Assembly (NCBI RefSeq): GCF_000173775.1
Contig: NZ_ACCD01000016.1
Span: 22,741 to 86,740 of the forward strand
Source: Yersinia rohdei ATCC 43380
GTDB taxonomy: Bacteria > Pseudomonadota > Gammaproteobacteria > Enterobacterales > Enterobacteriaceae
Reading direction: 5' to 3'
Length of the DNA: 64,000 nt
In this document: one piece after another, positions 58,488 through 64,000 of the stretch
Layout: every line of letters starts with the position of its first letter
Position numbering within the stretch: position 1 is the stretch's first letter
Notes under the pieces: generated by a model
Seen by the model: only the letters and a program-made list of their open reading frames with translations
Told to the model about the DNA's origin: nothing
The model's database searches: none
Translations under genes and position numbers: made by a program

Positions 58488-60413
58488 ATGCGACTTTTTA
58501 TTGCCGAAAAACCTAGCCTGGCACGCGCGATTGCCGACATTTTGCCTAAACCGCATCGTCGTGGCGACGGATTCATTGCCTGTGGTAATGATCAAATGGT
58601 GACTTGGTGTGTCGGTCACTTGCTGGAACAGGCGCAACCCGATGCTTACGACAGCCGTTATGCACGTTGGTCATTGGCCGATTTACCCATTATTCCCGAA
58701 AAGTGGAAATTACAGCCTCGGCCATCGGTTAGTAAACAACTTAATGTTATCAAACAGTTATTACAGCAAGCTGATGAAGTGGTGCATGCCGGTGACCCGG
58801 ATCGTGAAGGGCAACTTTTGGTCGACGAGGTATTGGACTATCTCGATTTAGTGGCAGATAAGCGGCAAAATGTGCGCCGTTGCCTGATTAATGACTTAAA
58901 CCCACAGGCCGTGGAACGAGCGGTAGAACGTTTGCGCTATAACCGCGAATTTATTCCCCTCTGTGTTTCGGCCCTGGCCCGGGCCAGAGCGGATTGGCTC
59001 TACGGCATCAATATGACTCGGGCCTATACTATTCTTGGACGTAATGCGGGTTATGATGGGGTTTTGTCGGTTGGGCGAGTGCAAACCCCAGTATTGGGGC
59101 TAGTGGTGCGGCGCGATGAAGAAATAGAAGATTTTGTCTCAAAAGATTTTTTCGAAGTGAAAGCGCATATCGTCACGCCTGCTGATGAGCGTTTTATTGC
59201 ATTATGGCAACCCAGTGATTCGTGTGAATCCTATCAAGACGAAGAAGGGCGCTTATTGCACCGCCCCCTCGCAGAGCATGTGGTTAACCGCATCACCGGT
59301 CAGCCAGCGGTTGTCACGTCCTATAATGATAAACGGGAATCAGAAACGGCTCCCTTACCATTTTCGCTCTCGACTTTACAAATTGAAGCGGCAAAACGAT
59401 TCGGGCTGAGCGCACAACAAGTGCTTGATATCTGTCAGCGTTTATATGAAACGCACAAATTGATTACGTATCCTCGCTCAGATTGCCGATACCTACCAGA
59501 AGAGCATTTCGCTGGGCGTCATTCGGTACTGAATGCCATCAGTATTCATCAGGCTGATCTTTTACCGCTGGACGTGATGGACACAGATCGGCGTAATCGC
59601 TGTTGGGATGACAAAAAAGTGGATGCCCACCATGCCATTATCCCCACAGCTCGCGCCAGTAAAGTGAATTTAACCACTGACGAGAGTAAGGTTTATCGAT
59701 TAGTGGCCCAGCAATATTTGATGCAGTTTTGCCCAGATGCACAGTTTCGTAAATGTGTTATTGAATTGGATATCGCGGGTGGCAAGTTTATGGCTAAAGC
59801 CCGTTTTCTGGCGGAAGCCGGCTGGCGGACATTGCTGGGCAGTAAAGAACGCGATGAAGAAAACGAAGGTGCGCCGCTGCCAGTGGTGGAAAAAGGGGCT
59901 GAATTATTATGTGAACGTGGTGAAGTTGTTGAACGCCAAACCCAACCGCCACGGCCCTTTACAGATGCCAGCTTATTATCTGCCATGACAGGTATTGCCC
60001 GTTTTGTACAAGATAAAGAACTGAAAAAAGTCCTGCGCGCCACCGATGGCTTAGGGACGGAGGCAACGCGAGCCGGGATTATTGAACTGCTTTTCAAACG
60101 TACATTTTTGTTTAAAAAAGGCCGTTATATTCATGCAAGCCCAGCGGGAAGAGCGCTCATTCATGCCTTACCGGACATTGCCGCCCGGCCAGATATGACC
60201 GCGCACTGGGAATCGACACTGACGAAAATCAGTGAAAAGAATTGTCGGTATCAGGATTTTATGCAGCCGCTGGTGGCCACATTGCAGGATTTAATCGGTC
60301 AGGCAAAACAAAATCGGTCACCTCAGGTTTTCCGTGGATTGCCCGCCGCCCCTTCTGGTGCGACAAAGAAACGAAAGAAAACGCCGTCTAAAGCCAAGGA
60401 GAATAAATCATGA
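58488..60413 (+). CDS. topB: DNA topoisomerase III
   Basis: TopB is a type IA topoisomerase that decatenates single-stranded-gap-containing DNA and resolves recombination intermediates. The 641-residue protein has the Toprim start [19 protein letters not shown] and [12 protein letters not shown] (about 102-113), the catalytic tyrosine in [18 protein letters not shown] (about 328) and a lysine-rich C-terminal tail. Length is close to E. coli TopB (653), with the difference in the tail. The second of two adjacent ATGs is taken, matching E. coli. It overlaps ynjH by 4 bases. Confidence 0.96.
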   Translation: MRLFIAEKPSLARAIADILPKPHRRGDGFIACGNDQMVTWCVGHLLEQAQPDAYDSRYARWSLADLPIIPEKWKLQPRPSVSKQLNVIKQLLQQADEVVHAGDPDREGQLLVDEVLDYLDLVADKRQNVRRCLINDLNPQAVERAVERLRYNREFIPLCVSALARARADWLYGINMTRAYTILGRNAGYDGVLSVGRVQTPVLGLVVRRDEEIEDFVSKDFFEVKAHIVTPADERFIALWQPSDSCESYQDEEGRLLHRPLAEHVVNRITGQPAVVTSYNDKRESETAPLPFSLSTLQIEAAKRFGLSAQQVLDICQRLYETHKLITYPRSDCRYLPEEHFAGRHSVLNAISIHQADLLPLDVMDTDRRNRCWDDKKVDAHHAIIPTARASKVNLTTDESKVYRLVAQQYLMQFCPDAQFRKCVIELDIAGGKFMAKARFLAEAGWRTLLGSKERDEENEGAPLPVVEKGAELLCERGEVVERQTQPPRPFTDASLLSAMTGIARFVQDKELKKVLRATDGLGTEATRAGIIELLFKRTFLFKKGRYIHASPAGRALIHALPDIAARPDMTAHWESTLTKISEKNCRYQDFMQPLVATLQDLIGQAKQNRSPQVFRGLPAAPSGATKKRKKTPSKAKENKS

Positions 60414-60700
60414 GAACACAGGTATTGCTGGGCCTGATTGGTTTTGCCACGCTTATTTCTGGCGCGGCAATGGCGAACCGGGCTAATGTTGATGTGGTGG
60501 TTCCTCTGCCACCAGAGGTGTGGAATAACTCGTCAAATCGAAATACGAACAACAACCCGTGCACCCGTTGCTGTATTTATCAAAACCAAAATTACTCGGA
60601 AGGGGCGGTTTTGCGCATTGAAGGCGAAGTTTTGCAATGCGCGCGTGACACCAGTGTAATAGGAACTAACCCACTGATCTGGAAAAGATTAACTAAATAG
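60410..60700 (+). CDS. ynjH: Exported YnjH family protein (DUF1496)
   Basis: This 96-residue protein resembles E. coli YnjH. A signal peptide ends near SGAAMA (residue 22). The mature part begins with [13 protein letters not shown] and then the cysteine motif [20 protein letters not shown], typical of DUF1496, and a late Cys in EVLQCARD. It is likely a periplasmic protein of unknown function. Its ATG overlaps the topB stop (ATGA), so it is translationally coupled; its stop overlaps the convergent nudG end by 8 bases. Confidence 0.9.
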   Translation: MRTQVLLGLIGFATLISGAAMANRANVDVVVPLPPEVWNNSSNRNTNNNPCTRCCIYQNQNYSEGAVLRIEGEVLQCARDTSVIGTNPLIWKRLTK

Positions 60701-61091
60701 TCGCCTGACGTTTCTGGGCAATAAAGGCCTCTAACAGTGGAATATCGGCAGGTGCCAGAGGATAGCGGTATGCCTCCTCTGGTGCTAGCCAGGCCAAGGA
60801 TGAATGGCAATGCAAGATGGGCTCACCACTAAAACTCTCTATGTGCCAGGCATGCAGCTGAATACTATTTTTGGATGAAACCCATTGATTAGTAGCAATA
60901 TATTTTGCCACCGACACTTCAATAGCTAACTCTTCGGCAAGCTCACGGATCAGGGCCTGCAGTTGATTTTCCCCAACCTCGACTTTTCCGCCCGGGAACT
61001 CCCACAAGCCAGCTTGATCACGATGTGAGTCTCTTTGCGCCAATAAAATCTTGCCGTTTTTTTCAATAATTGCCGCGACAACATCAATCAT
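60693..61091 (-). CDS. nudG: Nudix hydrolase NudG, CTP pyrophosphohydrolase
   Basis: NudG hydrolyses CTP and oxidised or methylated deoxycytidine and other pyrimidine nucleotides, a sanitising role. The 132-residue protein has the Nudix box GGKVEVGENQLQALIREL ending AEELA, in which the catalytic Glu residues and Arg are present, but the usual Gly after EEL is Ala. The C-terminal YPLAPADIPLLEAFI matches E. coli NudG almost exactly. It is convergent with ynjH and lies downstream of xthA on the same strand. Confidence 0.92.
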   Translation of the reverse strand: MIDVVAAIIEKNGKILLAQRDSHRDQAGLWEFPGGKVEVGENQLQALIRELAEELAIEVSVAKYIATNQWVSSKNSIQLHAWHIESFSGEPILHCHSSLAWLAPEEAYRYPLAPADIPLLEAFIAQKRQATI

Positions 61092-61326
61092 TCTTTATTT
61101 ATCCGCTTTCACTGGTTTGTGTATTGAAAAATAGCCGAGCTCGATGATAACTCTTTATTATCGCTCGGCATTTATCAGGGCGAATAGGCTAATGGGGCTT
61201 AGGGTGGCTCACACCACATGCATGTAAATAAATAGGCCCATTTCTCGCCAATCAACCTGGTTTACTGCCAGAACCCTATCTGTAAATAGGGTTACTTGCA
61301 GAAACTCTCAAGATGAAAAATTAATA
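61092..61326. other. Intergenic region nudG-xthA with two hairpins
   Basis: This 235-base gap holds two inverted repeats: GCCGAG/CTCGGC around 61134-61171 and AACCCTAT/ATAGGGTT at 61272-61292. Either may end the xthA transcript or separate it from nudG; neither has a strong T-run on the minus strand. Confidence 0.5.
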
Positions 61327-62133
61327 TTAGAGTGCAAATTCAGACCATACTGGCGCGTGATCAGAGGGTTTTTCCATACCACGAATTTCATAATCAATGC
61401 CGGTGGCAATGCAACGAGCAGCTAATGGTTGGCTGGCGAGTAAGAGATCTATTCGTAGACCTCTATTTTCATCAAAGCCCCGAGAACGATAATCAAACCA
61501 AGAGAACTGATCATTACAATCAGGATTTGCTGCGCGGAATGTATCAACCAGACCCCAACTTTGTAAATGTTCCAGCCAAGCGCGTTCTTCTGGCAGGAAT
61601 GAGCATTTGCCCGTGCGTAACCAGCGTTTACGACTTTCTTCACCAATACCAATATCCAAATCAGTAGGGCTTATATTTATATCGCCCATAATCAAGACTT
61701 GAGATTCAGGTGAAAGATGTTGTTCCAAATATTGTTGTAAGTCAGCGTAAAAGCGCTGTTTTGCAGGAAACTTTATTGGATGGTCGCGACTTTCCCCTTG
61801 TGGGAAATAACCATTAATCACAGTTAAAGTACCTTGCGGCGTTGCAATATCCGCCATAATAATACGGCGCTGGGCGTCTTCTTCATCTGTTGGGAAACCA
61901 CGACGGACAGCTAAAGGTTGTTCCTTGGTTAGCAGTGCAACACCGTAATGACCTTTTTGCCCGTGGTAAAAGACGTGATAACCATGCTGACTGACGTCCT
62001 CAAGTGGGAACATATCATCATGTACTTTAGTTTCCTGAAGTCCGATAACGTCTGGCTGATGTTGTTCAATGATAGCCGCAAGTTGATGAGGCCGAGCACG
62101 TAGGCCATTGATATTAAAAGAAACAAACTTCAT
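61327..62133 (-). CDS. xthA: Exodeoxyribonuclease III
   Basis: XthA is the main AP endonuclease and 3'-5' exonuclease of base excision repair. The 268-residue protein starts [17 protein letters not shown] and has the metal-binding Glu34 in [10 protein letters not shown], Tyr109 in INGYFPQG, Asp151 in [12 protein letters not shown] and His259 in PSDHAPVW, all at the expected places. The start at 62133 matches E. coli; three extra codons upstream are not supported. The DNA upstream turns abruptly AT-rich. Confidence 0.97.
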   Translation of the reverse strand: MKFVSFNINGLRARPHQLAAIIEQHQPDVIGLQETKVHDDMFPLEDVSQHGYHVFYHGQKGHYGVALLTKEQPLAVRRGFPTDEEDAQRRIIMADIATPQGTLTVINGYFPQGESRDHPIKFPAKQRFYADLQQYLEQHLSPESQVLIMGDINISPTDLDIGIGEESRKRWLRTGKCSFLPEERAWLEHLQSWGLVDTFRAANPDCNDQFSWFDYRSRGFDENRGLRIDLLLASQPLAARCIATGIDYEIRGMEKPSDHAPVWSEFAL

Positions 62134-62887
62134 GGTCAGCACCGTTTATTCGCTAGAAATGAAGTCAAATATTAGCAGATGCAGAATAAAAATGTAATGC
62201 ACCAGAGGAGATTAAATAATAAGAAATTAGTCTGTGGCGAATATTTTATAAACAAGAAATTTAAAATCACCATATTAGAACTGTTTAATTTTATGTAAGG
62301 TTTAATTCATGTCAGAAATGACGAATAGCATGATGGATTTAATTTATCATTAACAGCTCGTGGTATTTTTTATATAAACAGTGTCTGTTGTATTTAGATT
62401 TTAATTAATAATGCATTTTATTTAAGATTAAGAACTTTATGGGGGATATTTATTGATTATTTTGATTAACTTATCGGGTGGTACCTTGGTAAATAATTTA
62501 CATTATGATGTGACATCATTATTTATTATAAGTAATGCAATTGATTTTTAGGTCTCACATTGGTTGAGTTAACTGATTTTGTAACGTGACAAATAAAAAA
62601 TAGTCATTTAATATCATGGATCTACAAAGCTATCTCTGTTAAAAATGTTTGTGGTGATAGGGCGATAATACACAGAGCCTCCAAATCTTTGATTGAAAAA
62701 CATTCAATTTCACGTCGTAAGCGTCTACGCGATAATAATTTTTTATAATTTATCTCTCAATTATTCTAAATCAAACTGGTGTGCTTCACATTATATTTTA
62801 AATGATATTGAAAGTAGCATTATATATGTAGGCATCCTTGTCTTTTTTTCTGATTAATTTTTAAGTAAAGCAAAGGATTGGTGAATT
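62134..62887. other. AT-rich intergenic region upstream of the LysR gene
   Basis: About 750 strongly AT-rich bases without a supported gene. At 62505-62519 stands ATGATGT-G-ACATCAT, a perfect 7-bp dyad with a one-base centre, the type of element a dimeric regulator could bind. The base composition differs clearly from the xthA side, suggesting a boundary of acquired DNA. Confidence 0.6.
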
Positions 62888-63748
62888 ATGTTTCTATCTC
62901 GTAAATTGGAAGCCTTTATGGCTGTAGTTGAAAATGGTTCGCTAAGTAAAGCCGCAAGAATGATGAACAGGACTACGCCACCAGTGGCGAAGTCTATAAA
63001 AGATTTTGAGAGCATTATAGGGAAAAAATTATTTAAGCGAGAGAAGTTTGGTATGAGTTTAACGCGGGATGGTGAGGTTCTGTATAATGATCTAAAAGAT
63101 TTATATCAGCAGGAAAAAGAAATAACCAAAAAACACCTTACCGGTCATATTTCTAATGTTATCAATATTTACTATGACTGGGGAAAAAGCGAAAAACTGA
63201 CAAAGCTATATAAAGTCGCCGAAAAAAATAACATTCAGGCTAATATAATAAAGTTTTACTATGAAAACATTGATGAAATTGGGGATTATGATGGGAATTC
63301 ACTTGTTTTGTCATCTGAGAAACTCAATAGTGAAAGATTTATGCTACTAAATGAAGTGCCGGATAGTGGTTTTGGTATATATGGACGAAAAGATATTATT
63401 AATGAAAGTCAGGATGTTATCAATATTCTTCATAACAATGTTTGGTTGTGTAATCCGACATTATATCGCAGCAAATTTGTTAAAAATCTAGAAGAAATCG
63501 TTAAAAAACAATACGGTAAGATAAGCATTAGACAGGTTGATAATTTGGCATGCTGTTTGGATTTCATCTATTCTGGGCGATATATCTGTATTACAGACTC
63601 TGTAATGGATAATTTCAATGGTGACTCTCAATTGGATTTTATAAATTTAACCAATTTTCAAGATGAGAATAACTTGTATTTTTATAAATCAAAGTTACAT
63701 TCTAGCGTGTTGAATGGTCTTATTGATTACATTTATACATTGACGTAA
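62888..63748 (+). CDS. AT-rich LysR-like transcriptional regulator
   Basis: This 286-residue protein has an N-terminal LysR winged helix (about residues 4-62, MFLSRKLEAFMAVVENGSLSKAARMMNRTTPPVAKSIKDFE as helix-turn-helix). The C-terminal domain is weakly LysR-like and lysine/asparagine-rich. Codon use is far more AT-rich than in all other genes of the window, a sign of horizontal acquisition, and the upstream 750 bases share that composition. Possible targets lie beyond the right edge. AAAGGA precedes the ATG. I do not recognise an orthologue. Confidence 0.8.
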   Translation: MFLSRKLEAFMAVVENGSLSKAARMMNRTTPPVAKSIKDFESIIGKKLFKREKFGMSLTRDGEVLYNDLKDLYQQEKEITKKHLTGHISNVINIYYDWGKSEKLTKLYKVAEKNNIQANIIKFYYENIDEIGDYDGNSLVLSSEKLNSERFMLLNEVPDSGFGIYGRKDIINESQDVINILHNNVWLCNPTLYRSKFVKNLEEIVKKQYGKISIRQVDNLACCLDFIYSGRYICITDSVMDNFNGDSQLDFINLTNFQDENNLYFYKSKLHSSVLNGLIDYIYTLT

Positions 63749-64000
63749 ATTTACTGGTTTATTAATTTACTCAACCCGTCTGTTTTATTAAATATTATTT
63801 CATTCTCCTGGTGGGATTGTCTTTTCTTACCCATCCTATTGGGGGAATTCAGTCTGTTAGAAAAATAAGGTGATAAGGAATGGAGTGTTCGTCGCTGTAT
63901 TTAATACGCTGTGGGCTACCTGCACTGAGTGTGATTGTCTTGCAGAACAGGGTGCGAACCAGTTAGAAGATTTTCGTTTATTTTGATTCAGTGTTTTGAA
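63749..64000. other. Right-edge region after the LysR gene
   Basis: About 250 bases to the window edge. A 28-codon frame at 63880-63966 has an AAGG before its ATG but no recognisable product. I see no clear terminator for the LysR gene. The next gene lies outside the window. Confidence 0.4.

Noticed and set aside
63880..63966. A 28-codon frame near the right edge
   Set aside because: Too short, unrecognised, and only a weak AAGG before the ATG; left as a note in the edge region.

Overview
This window is a stretch of enterobacterial chromosome, almost certainly from a Yersinia species of the enterocolitica group or a near relative. The basis is protein-level recognition of nearly every gene, Yersinia-like variants of MdtJ/MdtI, the absence of edd between zwf and eda, and dispersed intergenic repeats of a kind remembered from Yersinia genomes. 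The exact species cannot be told from the sequence alone. No rRNA, tRNA, CRISPR array, transposase or prophage gene was seen, and all recognised genes look intact; the only partial gene is ruvB, cut by the left edge.

Layout. 1-7.4 kb: end of ruvB, peptide transporter dtpB, the divergent zinc uptake genes znuCB/znuA around a Zur box, murein endopeptidase mepM and lipid A acyltransferase lpxM. 7.4-12.9 kb: a sugar-catabolism block (pykA, the regulator hexR, zwf, eda) with HexR-like operators in front of pykA and zwf. 13.1-14.6 kb: a candidate leader peptide, spermidine exporter mdtJI and the RidA-like yoaB. 14.7-21.2 kb: helicase yoaA, tsaB, lipoprotein yeaY, fadD with a FadR box, and rnd. 21.4-27.6 kb: minEDC, a Fur-box-preceded small exported protein of unknown function, ycgL, a lytic transglycosylase, ycgM, ycgN and a second unknown exported protein. 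27.8-36.9 kb: a structured terminator-bearing leader or small RNA candidate, a diverged LpxA paralogue, dsbB, nhaB, fadR, ycgB and dadAX. 36.9-44.3 kb: an accessory-looking block (Bcr/CflA exporter, PAS-PAS-GAF-GGDEF-EAL protein, pirin with a divergent LysR regulator, DMT transporter with a histidine-rich tail). 44.4-62.1 kb: conserved housekeeping and stress genes yeaH, prkA, mipA, yeaD, gapA, msrB, yeaC, pncA, ansA, sppA, ydjA, selD, topB, ynjH, nudG, xthA. 62.1-64 kb: an AT-rich stretch with a LysR-type regulator that looks horizontally acquired.

How the genes work together. Zinc uptake is under a shared Zur site. Central carbon flow through Zwf, Eda and PykA is linked by HexR sites. FadR is encoded here together with one of its targets, fadD. 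dadAX carries a perfect-consensus CRP site. PrkA, YeaH and the SpoVR-type YcgB, which are commonly linked as a stress kinase module, lie within about 15 kb of each other.

The observations most worth following are: two copies of a dispersed hairpin element whose stems differ by compensatory changes (14.1 and 52.6 kb); a 15-bp tandem repeat (52.7 kb); a 123-bp tandem repeat inside the prkA-yeaH operon; the LpxA paralogue that keeps the catalytic histidine but has lost the acyl-ruler glycine and the two substrate-binding arginines; the three-hairpin RNA candidate upstream of it; the Fur-controlled unknown protein; and the possible uORF in front of mdtJI.
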